A stretch of DNA of 64,000 nucleotides from Imhoffiella fuscus (GCF_042682685.1 NZ_JBHUHX010000004.1:208178-272177); one strand, 5' to 3'; shown: positions 34,301 through 43,114, counted from the first letter of the stretch. Notes: generated by a model from the letters alone, not told the origin. Numbers and translations: made by a program.

Positions 34301-34686
34301 AGTCGAGAGTCCGGCGGTCGGGCGGTGCCGATTGCTCCGGGTGTGTGACCAAGCTCGCCAACGCCTTGCGCTCGGTGGCGGAGGCGATGTCACCTTATAT
34401 CGATGAGGCCGGTGGCACATCGGTTACGAACGCGTTCACGCCGGCGACGGACGCCGAGATCGCCTCGCTGATGGCGATTTTTGCGGAGCGCAATCTGGCC
34501 TCGGTGGCGGCGTTCGATGCGCTCGGCCCGAGGTTGCGGGCGCGGTTGACCGAGGATCGCTTCCGCGAACTGGAGGTGTCGGTTAGGGCATTGCAGTGCG
34601 AGCAGGCGATTAGGATCCTCCTGGAATCGATTCCATCGCTCGCGGATGTGTCTGATTCGCAATCCAATGCGGAGGCAGGTTCTTGA
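31303..34686 (+). CDS. Hybrid sensor histidine kinase (HK-REC-REC-Hpt)
   Basis: This 1127-aa inner-membrane kinase has a membrane helix at about residues 11-31, a periplasmic sensor of about 300 residues (Cache-like by length and 'QMTQFLAALPPI'), a second helix at about 340-360, HisKA with His395 in 'NMSHEIRTPLN', and an ATPase domain with 'GTGLGLAIV'. Two receiver domains follow with Asp684 ('LLLDWRMP') and Asp831 ('LMDVQMP'), then an Hpt domain with His978 ('HKLAGNAGLIGA'). This is the multi-step phosphorelay layout of BarA/EvgS-type kinases. The start at 31303 is chosen because it begins just before the first helix. The next gene, a REC-kinase, overlaps the stop. Confidence 0.9.
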   Translation: MKRLNASNAVVQGLIAFLIALLFSLVIYWYSLRSSGQTFFRALDLQEDAQLTLKAAALDREIERLKQMTQFLAALPPIPGIGRTLLHGGVDPVNGETFSVWKGRLDQIYLGFLKAEPRVFQVRLIGVRDGGLELVKVERSSNDEPLVTPPEGLLRKGQRAYFMSAVQSALGTLTVSEINLNQTQGTLETPSRPTLRFSTPVANEKGEIFGVVVVDYDLTSILKKLQEADGDTRYFLTNTRGQYLLHLDESAFGHAHSPGDIVRWQDEFQRLPASMLPPGFAASQLVRDVASQEAFLYFEREILGLGEKRNITLRAIYPVTTAILQTRSDALAEILVINLIVYLLIALVAWLYSRTLALQHQAQLQLALNQSLEQAREAADLANQAKSEFLANMSHEIRTPLNAVLGLSHLLGLGTMDHEQREYVTKIQSAGKALQGIVDDILDLSKIEAGELSIECAPFNVVELCGESVRIVSGAAERKGLSLNLTIDPRIPILLLGDPIRLRQILLNLLNNAVKFTRSGGVELRATISDLCEHHGSLCLEVEDTGIGIPAEFKEMLFRPFVQADSSTTRRFGGTGLGLAIVRQITGLMGGTVEVESQEGVGSTFRIQVPVDVPDAQQLDTFDFGIRRLEILIAEDDENQRRALIAMAVSLGWHAEGVADGQALVERVLEREASSAPVDCLLLDWRMPKLDGLDALHKLWKVLGLQRIPGAIVVTAQEIEALKAEPHADLADSILQKPIDPSSLFNQVNEAVVKRRGCSDRVLEGSSFRSTGIQWLANVKLLLVDDSELNVDVARQILERQGALVRVCANGLEAVDWLSNPDHEVDAVLMDVQMPVLDGILAVQRIRNELQLTSLPIIALTAGALSSERQRALDAGMNDYVTKPFEPDQMVRALRRHIELVRGAPLPTTHDASAEGTSPSWPNIPGLAMPEVEHRMGGDWPLFLATCKRFLAEFADFQEASPVPTNESERAVLADRLHKLAGNAGLIGARALLGVAKEFESRVRRSGGADCSGCVTKLANALRSVAEAMSPYIDEAGGTSVTNAFTPATDAEIASLMAIFAERNLASVAAFDALGPRLRARLTEDRFRELEVSVRALQCEQAIRILLESIPSLADVSDSQSNAEAGS

Positions 34687-35846
34687 GTAAAATCCTCATC
34701 GTCGATGATGCGCCAGAGAACATCCTGGTGCTCGGGAAATTCCTGATGCGCCGTTTCGAGGTCGTGATCGCCACCTCGGGCGAGGACGCGTTGTCGGTCG
34801 CCCGCGAGCAGTCGCCATCACTGATTCTGCTCGACGTCAAGATGCCTGGGATGGATGGCTATCAGGTGCTGTCCCGGCTGAAGGCTGACCCGGAGATGCG
34901 GAGGATTCCGGTCATCTTCGTCACGGCCGACAGTAGCGCGAGAAGCGAGACCGAGGCGCTGCGCAGCGGCGCGGCGGATTTCATTCACAAACCCGTGAAT
35001 CTGGATGTGCTCGAATCGAGAGTGTCGTTGCAGCTCGCCCTTCGGGACCAGGAGCAGGCCCTGCTGGAGCTCAACGAGGCGCTCGAATGCAAGGTCGAGG
35101 AGCGCACGCGGGATCTCCGGATCGCGAAGGAGGAGGCGGAGGCGGCCAACAGCGCCAAAGGTCATTTCCTGCGCAATGTGTCGCATGAAATGCTGACGCC
35201 ATTGCATCAGATCTCGGGGCTGCTTCAGCTGATCCAGATGAAGGCCAATCACCCTCAGGTCACCACTTGGGTCGACCAGGCTGCCGATTCCGCGCGGCGA
35301 CTGACGTCGATGATCAATTCGGTGCTGAGGGTGGCTCAGCTGGATTCGCAGTTGACGGCGACCGATATGGCCCCGGTGGATATTCCCGCGCTCATCGACA
35401 CGGTGGTCGGGGAGTTGCAGGAGGCGGCTGCGGCGAAGCAGTTGTTGCTGGATCTGCGTCTCGATCCACTCCCGGATGCCTTGATCTCTGATGCATCGCT
35501 CATTCGCTCGGCCCTGCATGCCTATCTGGAGAACGCGATCAAATTCACGGAGACGGGCGCAATCGAGATTGCGGTGAGCGTTTGTGAGTCGGCGGAAGGC
35601 GAGGTGGTCGTGCGGTTTTCGGTCAGCGATACCGGAATCGGGTTCGATCAGGATGTTCAGAGGCGTCTCTTCCGTCTGTTCGAGCAGGGCGACAATTCGC
35701 TGACCCGTCCATTCGAGGGTGCGGGTTTGGGGCTGGTCACGGTCAAGAAGATCGCCGAGCGTCTGGGCGGAGCGGTGGGCTGCGAAAGTACACCGGGAGA
35801 GGGAAGCCGATTCTGGTTCTCCGTGCGCATGACGGGCAACCGATAG
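34683..35846 (+). CDS. Receiver-histidine kinase hybrid protein
   Basis: This 387-aa cytoplasmic protein starts with a receiver domain ('ILIVDDAPENI', phospho-Asp in 'LILLDVKMPGMDGY'), then a short coiled coil, a HisKA domain ('NVSHEMLTPLHQISGLL'), and an ATPase domain ending in 'GAGLGLVTVKKI' and 'GSRFWFSV'. It lacks membrane helices, so it is probably controlled by phosphotransfer onto its receiver. The TTG start at 34683 overlaps the TGA of the hybrid kinase, so the two are translationally coupled, and the Hpt domain of that kinase is the likely phosphate donor. No DNA-binding response regulator is next to them. Confidence 0.88.
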   Translation: MSKILIVDDAPENILVLGKFLMRRFEVVIATSGEDALSVAREQSPSLILLDVKMPGMDGYQVLSRLKADPEMRRIPVIFVTADSSARSETEALRSGAADFIHKPVNLDVLESRVSLQLALRDQEQALLELNEALECKVEERTRDLRIAKEEAEAANSAKGHFLRNVSHEMLTPLHQISGLLQLIQMKANHPQVTTWVDQAADSARRLTSMINSVLRVAQLDSQLTATDMAPVDIPALIDTVVGELQEAAAAKQLLLDLRLDPLPDALISDASLIRSALHAYLENAIKFTETGAIEIAVSVCESAEGEVVVRFSVSDTGIGFDQDVQRRLFRLFEQGDNSLTRPFEGAGLGLVTVKKIAERLGGAVGCESTPGEGSRFWFSVRMTGNR

Positions 35847-35934
35847 GCGCGGTCCGCGCGGCGATGTCCTCGCTCTGCGGGCCGGAACGCGAGACCCGCA
35901 CCAGCCAGCGCCACGCTGGGGTGTTTTCGGGGTA

Positions 35935-36007
35935 TATACTAGCTGACCTTGGCCAGAGCCCCGCCAGGGGCTTCCTTACGTGTTTAGAAGCCCTGGGGGC
36001 GTATCGA
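35935..36007 (+). promoter_or_regulatory. Possible promoter and switching leader before iorA
   Basis: TATACT (35935-35940) is a good -10 box. The leader that would follow has AGCCCC (35957-35962) pairing with GGGGCT (35967-35972). The same CCAGGGGCTT segment can instead pair with AAGCCCTGG near 35988-35996, which touches the GGGGG ribosome site of iorA. Two mutually exclusive stems, one masking the ribosome site, suggest RNA-level control. This is inferred from base pairing only. Confidence 0.35.
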
Positions 36008-37843
36008 GTGGCAACTGAGTTTTTGATGGGTAACGAAGCGATCGGCTTGGGTGCGATCGCTGCGGGTGTGGGCGTGGTGACCGGCTATCCGGGCACGCCA
36101 TCGAGCGAGATCCTTCCTACGATCGCCCAACGCAATCCGGGCGGTATTCACGTCGAGTGGTCGACCAACGAGAAGGTGGCTCTGGAGGTGGCGGCCGGAG
36201 CGGCCTACGCCGGGGCGCGAACCCTGGTGACCATGAAGCAGGTCGGACTGAACGTAGCCTCCGATCCACTGATGAGCCTCGCCTATGTCGGCGTCAAGGG
36301 AGGAATGGTCATCGTCGTCGCCGACGATCCGGGTCCCATCTCCTCCCAAACCGAGCAGGATACCCGCACCTTCGGGCTCTTCTCCAAGCTACCGGTCTTC
36401 GATCCGGCCTCTCCGGAGGAGGCCTACGCGATGATCGGCGATGCCTTTGCGCTCTCCGAACGTTACGGGACCCCGGTGCTCTTTCGTCCGACGACCCGCG
36501 TCTGCCACGGCAACGCACCGGTCGAGGTCGGGGAGAGCGGGGCACCGGCGGCCCCCGAGGGTTTCGTCAAGGATCCCAAGTGGGTCATCTTTCCCCGGCT
36601 CGCTTATCAGAGCCACCTTCGTATCGAGCAGCGGCTTCCACTGATCGCCGATGAATTCTCGGACTATCGCTTCAATCGCTTGAACGGATCGGGCCGGCTC
36701 GGTATCGCCACACAGGGTATCAGCGGAGCCTATGTCGCCGAGGCGCTCGCTGCGTTGGGCGATGCCGTCCCCGAGCACAAGCTGCTGCGGGTCGCAACGC
36801 CACATCCGTTCCCGCGCCGCCTGGGGCTCGATTTCCTCGAAGGATTGGACCAGGTGCTGGTCGTCGAGGAGCTGGACCCGGTGATCGAGCGCGAGCTGCT
36901 GCGGTTGGCGGGCGAGTGCCATATCCCGGTGACCGTGCTCGGCAAGGGCAGCGGTCATGTCCAACAGGCCGGTGAGAACGGCGTCGATTCCGTGACCCAG
37001 GCGCTGGCCGGGTTCCTCGGGGTTGAATTCACACCGGCCGCGACCTGCGCCGCCGCGCCGGACATCCAGGTTGCCGAACCTCCAGTGCGTCCGCCGGTGC
37101 TCTGCGCCGGTTGTCCGCATCGCGCCTCCTTCCTGGCGGTCAAGGAGGCGATGCGCAAGCGCAAGGCGGTCTTCGCGGGCGACATCGGCTGCTACACGCT
37201 CGGCAACGCCAAGCCGCTCGATATGGTGGATACCTGTCTCTGTATGGGTGCGAGCGTCACGGTCGCCCAGGGTCTTCATGTGGTCGAACCGGACAGGGTG
37301 CATTTCGCCTTCATCGGTGACTCGACCTTTTTCCATACCGGGATTCCTGGCGTCATCAACGCCGTCTACAACCAGACGCCGATCGTGCTGGTGGTCTTGG
37401 ACAACTCCACCACCGCCATGACCGGATTGCAGCCGCATCCGGGAACGGGCGAGACCATGATGGGCACGATCGCCGCTAAGATTGACATCGCGACCGTGCT
37501 GCGCGGTCTGGGCGTCCAGCATATCGAGTCCTGCGACCCGCTCCAGCACGAGGCGTCCAAGGAGGCGGTATTGCGCGCGGTCGAGGCGACGGCGCAGGGC
37601 GTCTCCGCGCTCATCTTCGAGGCGCCCTGCATCCATGTCGCGCCGTCCGGTCCGCGCTATGTGATCGACGAGGAGGCCTGTCGCTGCAATCTCTGCGTCA
37701 CCCGCCTCGGCTGTCCGGCCATCAGTCGGGTCGACGGCCGGATGCGGATCGACGACGATCTGTGTTACGGCTGCGACCTCTGTGCGCAGATGTGCCCCTT
37801 CGATGCCATCGAACGGATCGCACTAGTGGAGGAGGGACGATGA
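36008..37843 (+). CDS. iorA: Indolepyruvate ferredoxin oxidoreductase, alpha subunit
   Basis: This 611-aa subunit, with IorB, converts arylpyruvates and CoA to arylacetyl-CoA, reducing ferredoxin. 'GVGVVTGYPGTPSSEILPTI' opens the pyrimidine-binding domain, 'HVEWSTNEKVALE' has the TPP-activating Glu, and 'FIGDSTFFHTGIPGVINAVYN' is the TPP/Mg site. The C-terminal 65 residues hold a ferredoxin-like domain with two four-Cys clusters (CRCNLCVTRLGC and CYGCDLCAQMC). The GTG start at 36008 is preceded by a G-rich ribosome site. The next gene overlaps by 4 bases. With paaK downstream, the operon handles phenyl- or indole-pyruvate from aromatic amino acids. Confidence 0.93.
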   Translation: MATEFLMGNEAIGLGAIAAGVGVVTGYPGTPSSEILPTIAQRNPGGIHVEWSTNEKVALEVAAGAAYAGARTLVTMKQVGLNVASDPLMSLAYVGVKGGMVIVVADDPGPISSQTEQDTRTFGLFSKLPVFDPASPEEAYAMIGDAFALSERYGTPVLFRPTTRVCHGNAPVEVGESGAPAAPEGFVKDPKWVIFPRLAYQSHLRIEQRLPLIADEFSDYRFNRLNGSGRLGIATQGISGAYVAEALAALGDAVPEHKLLRVATPHPFPRRLGLDFLEGLDQVLVVEELDPVIERELLRLAGECHIPVTVLGKGSGHVQQAGENGVDSVTQALAGFLGVEFTPAATCAAAPDIQVAEPPVRPPVLCAGCPHRASFLAVKEAMRKRKAVFAGDIGCYTLGNAKPLDMVDTCLCMGASVTVAQGLHVVEPDRVHFAFIGDSTFFHTGIPGVINAVYNQTPIVLVVLDNSTTAMTGLQPHPGTGETMMGTIAAKIDIATVLRGLGVQHIESCDPLQHEASKEAVLRAVEATAQGVSALIFEAPCIHVAPSGPRYVIDEEACRCNLCVTRLGCPAISRVDGRMRIDDDLCYGCDLCAQMCPFDAIERIALVEEGR

Positions 37844-38439
37844 GCCTGCATACGAACATCATCATCGCCGGGGTCGGCGGTCAGGGGACGGTGCTGGCCT
37901 CCAAGCTGGTGGCGCGCGCCGCCATGGACGCCGGACTTCAGGTCCGCACCTCCGAGACCATCGGCATGGCGCAGCGTGGAGGCTCGGTCGTGAGTCATCT
38001 GCGCGTTTCCGATACCCCCATCGCCTCGCCGCTCATGGCACCCGGCATGGCCGACGTACTGATCGGCTTCGAGCCGGGCGAGGCGGTCCGCAGCCTCGGC
38101 TATCTGCGTCCGGGCGGTACCATCGTCACCAACGCGCATCCGGTCGCGCCCGTCGCAGCGTCTCCAGCCAGCGCCATTTACAGCGGCCAGGCGATGCTGG
38201 AGCGACTCGACGGCTGCGGTGCGCGATTGGCGGTGGTCGACGGAGACGCCATCTGCGCCGAGATCGGCTCGACGAAGGTGCTGAACGTCGCCTTGCTCGG
38301 CGCGGCTGCGGCATTGGGCGCGCTCGGCTTTACGCTCGAACAGCTCGAAACCGCCATCCGTGAATCGGTGCGGGCGCGTTTCGTCGATCTGAACATCCAG
38401 GCATTGCATGCGAGCGCCAGATCCGTGAGCGCCGCCTAA
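37840..38439 (+). CDS. iorB: Indolepyruvate ferredoxin oxidoreductase, beta subunit
   Basis: This 199-aa subunit is the gamma-type domain of 2-oxoacid:ferredoxin oxidoreductases. 'IIIAGVGGQGTVLASKLVARAAM' is the conserved glycine loop, then 'TSETIGMAQRGGSVVSHLRV', the family signature. It forms the alpha2beta2 enzyme with IorA. Its ATG overlaps the iorA stop (ATGA, 37840-37843), with a GGAGGAGGG ribosome site just before it, so the two subunits are made in balance. Confidence 0.92.
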   Translation: MSLHTNIIIAGVGGQGTVLASKLVARAAMDAGLQVRTSETIGMAQRGGSVVSHLRVSDTPIASPLMAPGMADVLIGFEPGEAVRSLGYLRPGGTIVTNAHPVAPVAASPASAIYSGQAMLERLDGCGARLAVVDGDAICAEIGSTKVLNVALLGAAAALGALGFTLEQLETAIRESVRARFVDLNIQALHASARSVSAA

Positions 38440-38480
38440 TCACCGACAACGCCTTTCAGGCGAGAGTAGAGAGAATCTCC

Positions 38481-39725
38481 GTGAGCGAATCCCCATTCAA
38501 GACGCCGGCACAGCTCGATGCCATCCTCGGTCTGGTCAACGGAATCACCGACAAAAGTCCCTTCTATCGCGAGAAATTCGCGGGCATCGATCTCCACGGT
38601 ATCCGAGGCTGGGAAGATTTCGAGCAGCTTCCATTCACCGAAAAGGCCGATTTGCGCGATGCCTATCCGCTTGGTCTGCAGGCCGTTCCGGATGAGGCGG
38701 TGGTGCGTATTCACTCGTCCTCGGGGACGACCGGCACCCCGGTCATCATTCCTTATACCCAGCAGGACGTTGCGGATTGGGCCGAGATGTTCGCCCGCTG
38801 CTACGGCATGGCCGGCGTGACCAACAGGGATCGCATCCATGTCACCCCGGGTTACGGTCTTTGGACGGCCGGGCTCGGTTTCCAGGCCGGCGCGGAGCGG
38901 ATCGGCGCCATGGTCATCCCGATCGGTCCGGGCAACACGGATCGTCAGTTTAAAATGATGACGGACCTCAAAAGCACGGTGCTGTGCGCGACCTCGTCCT
39001 ACGCGCTGCTGCTGGCCGAGGAGATCGAGCGGCGCGGTATCGGCGACAAGGTCCATTTGCGCAAGGGCATCATCGGCTCGGAGCGCTGGAGCGACAAGAT
39101 GCGCCGCCGCATCGCCAACGAACTGGGCGTTCAGCTCTACGACATCTATGGGCTGACCGAGGTCTATGGTCCGGGCATCGGTATCTCGTGCGACCATGAA
39201 TGCGGCATGCATTACTGGAACGACTTTCTCTATTTCGAGATCATCGATCAGCACAGCGGCAATCCGGTTAAGGAAGGGGAGATCGGCGAGCTGGTCATCA
39301 CCACGCTGCGCAAGCAGGGCGCGCCACTCGTTCGCTACCGCACTCACGATCTGACGCGCTTCGTCCCCGGCGACTGTCCCTGCGGCTCGACCTTCCCGCG
39401 CATCGACGACATCCTTGGCCGCACCGACGACATGGTGAAGGTGAAGGGCGTCATCGTCTATCCGGCCCTGATCGACGAGATCCTGCATCAGATCGAGGGC
39501 GCGAGCAGCGAGTTCCAGGTCATGATCGACCATCTCGAAGGCAAGGATGTCATGACCGTCCTCTTCGAGACGCTGCCGGGCGCACACCTGGAAGGTGTGG
39601 AGGCCGAGCTGCGCCGTCTCTGCAAGGAGCGCGTCGGACTGAGCGTCGTTCCCAAGGCGGTCGCCATCGGCGATCTACCGCGCAGCGAAAAGAAGACCTC
39701 GCGGGTGTTCGACAATCGCTATTGA
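38481..39725 (+). CDS. paaK: Phenylacetate-CoA ligase
   Basis: This 414-aa adenylate-forming enzyme would couple arylacetate to CoA. The ATP loop is HSSSGTTGTPVIIPYTQQD, the central motif is 'YDIYGLTEVYGPGI', and the hinge and C-terminal segment 'LGRTDDMVKVKGVIVYP' matches PaaK. It lacks the large C-domain of other ANL enzymes, as usual for PaaK. The GTG start is preceded by GAGAGTAGAGAG. It follows iorAB by 41 bases; together IorAB and PaaK can run as an ATP-gaining route from arylpyruvate to arylacetate or load free arylacetate. Confidence 0.93.
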   Translation: MSESPFKTPAQLDAILGLVNGITDKSPFYREKFAGIDLHGIRGWEDFEQLPFTEKADLRDAYPLGLQAVPDEAVVRIHSSSGTTGTPVIIPYTQQDVADWAEMFARCYGMAGVTNRDRIHVTPGYGLWTAGLGFQAGAERIGAMVIPIGPGNTDRQFKMMTDLKSTVLCATSSYALLLAEEIERRGIGDKVHLRKGIIGSERWSDKMRRRIANELGVQLYDIYGLTEVYGPGIGISCDHECGMHYWNDFLYFEIIDQHSGNPVKEGEIGELVITTLRKQGAPLVRYRTHDLTRFVPGDCPCGSTFPRIDDILGRTDDMVKVKGVIVYPALIDEILHQIEGASSEFQVMIDHLEGKDVMTVLFETLPGAHLEGVEAELRRLCKERVGLSVVPKAVAIGDLPRSEKKTSRVFDNRY

Positions 39726-39784
39726 GCTTTCACCTTAGCGTGCACGCCCGCTCGCGCTCTCATTTTCACGATATGGTCGTGCTG

Positions 39785-39808
39785 TCAAGGTTCGAAATGG
39801 AACCTTGA
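39785..39808 (+). terminator. Hairpin after the ior-paaK operon
   Basis: TCAAGGTTC (39785-39793) pairs with GAACCTTGA (39800-39808) over a 6-base loop, 60 bases after paaK. There is no T run, so it may be a weak or factor-dependent terminator, or an operator. Confidence 0.4.
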
Positions 39809-39921
39809 GGCACGCGCTCCAAAACGTGAAGCTGAAGGTCCAGACCAAGATCGCACAAGGATGTGCATCCCTATCAACACGCTAATACGCTCGCTGCGCC
39901 TGACTGGAGAAGAACCGATCC

Positions 39922-42435
39922 TTGCACCTCGTTATGGGCAATCCGTCGAGGGCGAGGCAAGAGGTCCGCTTAGATGCGGCCGCGATCGAGCAACTCTTGG
40001 AGCGAGTGGGCGGTCCGGTGGAAGGCGAGCGGAGCGGGCTGGCCAGACTCGCCGAAGTGGATGCGATCCTGTCGGTTGTCCCCGAGGGGGAAAGCTGGGC
40101 GCGGCTGCAGCGCATGCGAGCCAATATCCTGGTGCAGATGCCGGGAGAAGGTGCGGCCGACTACATCGAGCAAGCGCTCGGCGCCTACGAGCAAGCCCTG
40201 AGGTTCTGCTCTCCCGAGACCAACCCTGTGACCTGGGCGCGGACCCTGAGCAACTGCTCAGTCGCCTGGCGGCGCCGTATCAGAGGACGGCGCGCGGAAA
40301 ATCTCGAGCGCGCAATGGCCTGTCTCGCGCGCATCGGGGACCGCCTGAACCCGGAACGTCACCCACGCCTGTGGGCCTCCTCTCAAGCCAATCTGGGTAA
40401 CGCCTTCCTGCAGCGAATCGTCGGCGATCCGCGCGAGAACATCGAGCGGGCCATCGATCGTTACCGGTGCGCGCTGACGATCTTCACCCCCCATGACTAT
40501 CCGGATCTCTACTGCCGCTGTGCGGCGAACCTGGCCCACGCCTACGAGATTCGGATCGCCGGCGATCGCGAAGAGAACATGGAGGATGCGATCGCGCTCG
40601 GACGCCTGGCGCTCAGGATCCATGAAGCACTCCCCGCCAATACCGAGTGGGCGCGTCTCCACAACAATCTGGGAAGCATGTACCGCTCGCGCATCGCCGG
40701 GGATCGGGCCGAGAACGTCGAATCCGCCATCGGACACTATCGCGCGGCGCTGCGCGTCTGGAAGCGCGCCGGTTTCGCCGACGACTGGGCGCGCGTGCAG
40801 CACAATCTCGGTGTTGCATACCGCAAACGCGCTCGGGGCGATCCGGAGGCCAACCTGAAGCGCTCTCGGGGCCACCTGCGCGCGGCGCTTTCGGTACGCA
40901 CGCTCGAACGCTTTCCCTCGGATTGGCTGCGCTCCCAGCACAGCCTGGCCCTGACCGAGACGCAGACCGGCAACTGGCCGCAGGTCGAGCGCATTGCCCG
41001 AGACATCATGCGATTCCTGGGGGATGCCATCGCCGGACTCGGCAACTGGTACGAGATGCGTCGCCTGATCGGTGCCGCCAGCGCCACCAAGAATCTTGGG
41101 GTGCTTGCCATTGCCGAGCAGGGAAATCTCGCGGATGCGTTCGCATTCCTGATCCAGGGGCGGGGGCTCGTGCATCGGGCGCTGCTCGGGGCCGGACAGA
41201 CATCGGGTGCGCTCGACGCGGGCGATGCCGATCCGAGTTTTCCGCCTCCAGGGGAGGCCGTCATCGCCTTCTGCGTCCCGCCCCTGGACGGGCGCGACCT
41301 GCCGGTGTTCGTCGCCTGCGCGGACGATCGGGCGCAACCCGTGCGGCTGGTGCGTTTGACCGGACTCGACCGCGCGGCCCTGGAGTCGCTCTTCGAGCGC
41401 AAGGCCGGCCGCGAATCGAGCTGGCTCGACGGCTACCAGGTGCTCCTCGAACAGGGCGACCCCGCCGCATTCTCCCGGGCCATGGAGCGGGTCGCCCAGA
41501 CATTGGACGGGGATCTCGCCCCATTGTGGCAGGTCCTGGATGCCTTGCCGGCCTCGGTTCGACGCCTGCGAATCGCCCCCTCCGGCGCCTTATCGCTGTT
41601 TCCTCCATCGATGTTGCGCGGCGGCGAGCGAAAGATCCTGAATCGCTTCGATCTGGTGAGCGCGGTGGGCGGGCTATCCAATGCCTCGGCGTTTGTTGCG
41701 CGGGATACTGGTCGGCGCCGGTTGCTCTCGGTCGCCGATCCCACCGGCGATCTGCCACACAGCCGGGCCGAGGGAAACATGCTGGGCGCCCTGTTCGAGA
41801 GCGAGGCGAGTCTGCTGGGCAAGCGCGCCACCAAACAGCGCGTGCTGGACGCCGTCTCCAGGGCCGGACCGCTGGATTACCTGCACTTTGCCTGTCACGG
41901 CCGCTTTCGGTGGCGCCACCCGGAGGCATCCGGTCTGATGATGGCAGGGGGTGAGATCCTGCGCCTGTCGGAGATCCTGGGGCGCATCCGACTCGGGTCC
42001 GAGACGCTCGTGGTCCTGTCCGCCTGCGAGACGGGGATTGCCGAATACCGCGAACTGCCCGACGAGACCTACGGTCTGGCGCTCGCCTTTCTCGGGGCCG
42101 GTGCGAGCGCGGTCATCTGCTCTCTGTGGCCGGTGTCGGATCGATCCACCAGGCTCCTGATGCTCAAGCTGTACGAATACCTGCATGCCGGGGTATCGGC
42201 CCCGGCCGCCCTGCGTGCGGCTCAGAGGTGGCTGAGGGATGCGCCCGGAGACGAACTCCAGTCGCTGGTCCAGCAATTGGATCCGAGGGTTCGAGCGGCC
42301 GGCGATCTGAATGCCGACTGCGGCTCGGGGTCGATGCGAATCAAATGGGTATCGGACGATCCTCCGGGCAGAGCGCCCGGAGAGCGCCCCTTCGCGCATC
42401 CCTTTCACTGGGCCGGCTTCGTGTGCATCGCCTGA
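39922..42435 (+). CDS. TPR-CHAT domain protein (caspase-like peptidase)
   Basis: This 837-aa protein has a helical N-terminal half of TPR-like repeats spaced about 45 residues, each with a pattern like 'NLG.AY..RI.GD..EN.E.AI..Y..AL' (about residues 60-340), and a C-terminal CHAT caspase-fold domain. The catalytic dyad is present: His659 in 'HFACHGRF' and Cys702 in 'LSACETG'. CHAT proteases cut specific protein partners and in several bacteria act in anti-phage or cell-suicide pathways, as in the Craspase partner TPR-CHAT. No Cas7-11 or other effector gene is adjacent. The start is TTG at 39922 with GGAGAAG upstream; ATG at 39934 is an alternative. Confidence 0.85.
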   Translation: MHLVMGNPSRARQEVRLDAAAIEQLLERVGGPVEGERSGLARLAEVDAILSVVPEGESWARLQRMRANILVQMPGEGAADYIEQALGAYEQALRFCSPETNPVTWARTLSNCSVAWRRRIRGRRAENLERAMACLARIGDRLNPERHPRLWASSQANLGNAFLQRIVGDPRENIERAIDRYRCALTIFTPHDYPDLYCRCAANLAHAYEIRIAGDREENMEDAIALGRLALRIHEALPANTEWARLHNNLGSMYRSRIAGDRAENVESAIGHYRAALRVWKRAGFADDWARVQHNLGVAYRKRARGDPEANLKRSRGHLRAALSVRTLERFPSDWLRSQHSLALTETQTGNWPQVERIARDIMRFLGDAIAGLGNWYEMRRLIGAASATKNLGVLAIAEQGNLADAFAFLIQGRGLVHRALLGAGQTSGALDAGDADPSFPPPGEAVIAFCVPPLDGRDLPVFVACADDRAQPVRLVRLTGLDRAALESLFERKAGRESSWLDGYQVLLEQGDPAAFSRAMERVAQTLDGDLAPLWQVLDALPASVRRLRIAPSGALSLFPPSMLRGGERKILNRFDLVSAVGGLSNASAFVARDTGRRRLLSVADPTGDLPHSRAEGNMLGALFESEASLLGKRATKQRVLDAVSRAGPLDYLHFACHGRFRWRHPEASGLMMAGGEILRLSEILGRIRLGSETLVVLSACETGIAEYRELPDETYGLALAFLGAGASAVICSLWPVSDRSTRLLMLKLYEYLHAGVSAPAALRAAQRWLRDAPGDELQSLVQQLDPRVRAAGDLNADCGSGSMRIKWVSDDPPGRAPGERPFAHPFHWAGFVCIA

Positions 42436-42457
42436 CCTCCTTGGTGTGCGGCCCGAT

Positions 42458-43114
42458 TCAGGGCTTCGACAGCACCAAGAGGTTGACGCCTCCCAGATAA
42501 TGGCGCTGGTGACATTCCTGGACCTCGAAGCCCGTGTCGCGCGACTGTCCGATCAGCAGGTCCATCTCCACGAAGGCGGCTCCCGGATTGTCGGCGAACT
42601 CGAGATTGAGACGCTCGAATTCGGGAAAGTCGGGGTGCGCCAGCAGTTCTCTGGACGATTCCCGGAGCAGGCGCGCCATGTCCAGTCGCGGGTTGGGCGT
42701 CACCAAGACGAAGCGCCCACCCGGGCGCATGATGCGATGGATATGCGCCAGGACGTCGAGCGGACGTGGCCACGCATAGTAGCTGTGAATGGAGACGGCG
42801 CTGTCGTATTGCCCCTGTACCGTTTCGATCGCGCCCTGCTCGATACCGAATCGCTCCCGGTCCAGCCGCTCGATCGTCCAGCGCGCCATCCGCACCATGT
42901 CCGGAGCCAGATCAACGCCGGTGTAGGAGGTCACCGCCGGATCGTCGGCCAGGAAGGGTGCGATCCGGGCGGTGCCGCAGCCGCAGTCCAGAACGTCTCC
43001 GTCGAGCTGGGCCGCCGCTTCGCGATAGAGGGACAATTGAAAGGAGGTCGTGACGGAGGCATGGGAGCGGGCGTAGCCGTTCCACAGCGTGCTCGGATAG
43101 GCTTCGGCACTCAT
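42458..43114 (-). CDS. Class I SAM-dependent methyltransferase
   Basis: This 218-aa soluble methyltransferase has motif I 'GDVLDCGCGTARIAPFL' (about residues 39-55), 'YTGVDLAPDMVRMARW', and 'IMRPGGRFVLVTPNP', a UbiE/Methyltransf_11-like core. A GGAGGAGG ribosome site is just upstream of ATG 43114. Its start overlaps by 4 bases the stop of an upstream gene for a signal-synthase-like acyltransferase (ATGA), so the two proteins are probably made together; it may methylate the product of that enzyme. That link is inference. The CHAT gene converges on it. Confidence 0.85.
   Translation of the reverse strand: MSAEAYPSTLWNGYARSHASVTTSFQLSLYREAAAQLDGDVLDCGCGTARIAPFLADDPAVTSYTGVDLAPDMVRMARWTIERLDRERFGIEQGAIETVQGQYDSAVSIHSYYAWPRPLDVLAHIHRIMRPGGRFVLVTPNPRLDMARLLRESSRELLAHPDFPEFERLNLEFADNPGAAFVEMDLLIGQSRDTGFEVQECHQRHYLGGVNLLVLSKP

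Noticed and set aside
39922..42435. CRISPR-associated Craspase locus
   Set aside because: The TPR-CHAT protein suggested it, but no repeats, Cas7-11 or other cas gene is present in the window.
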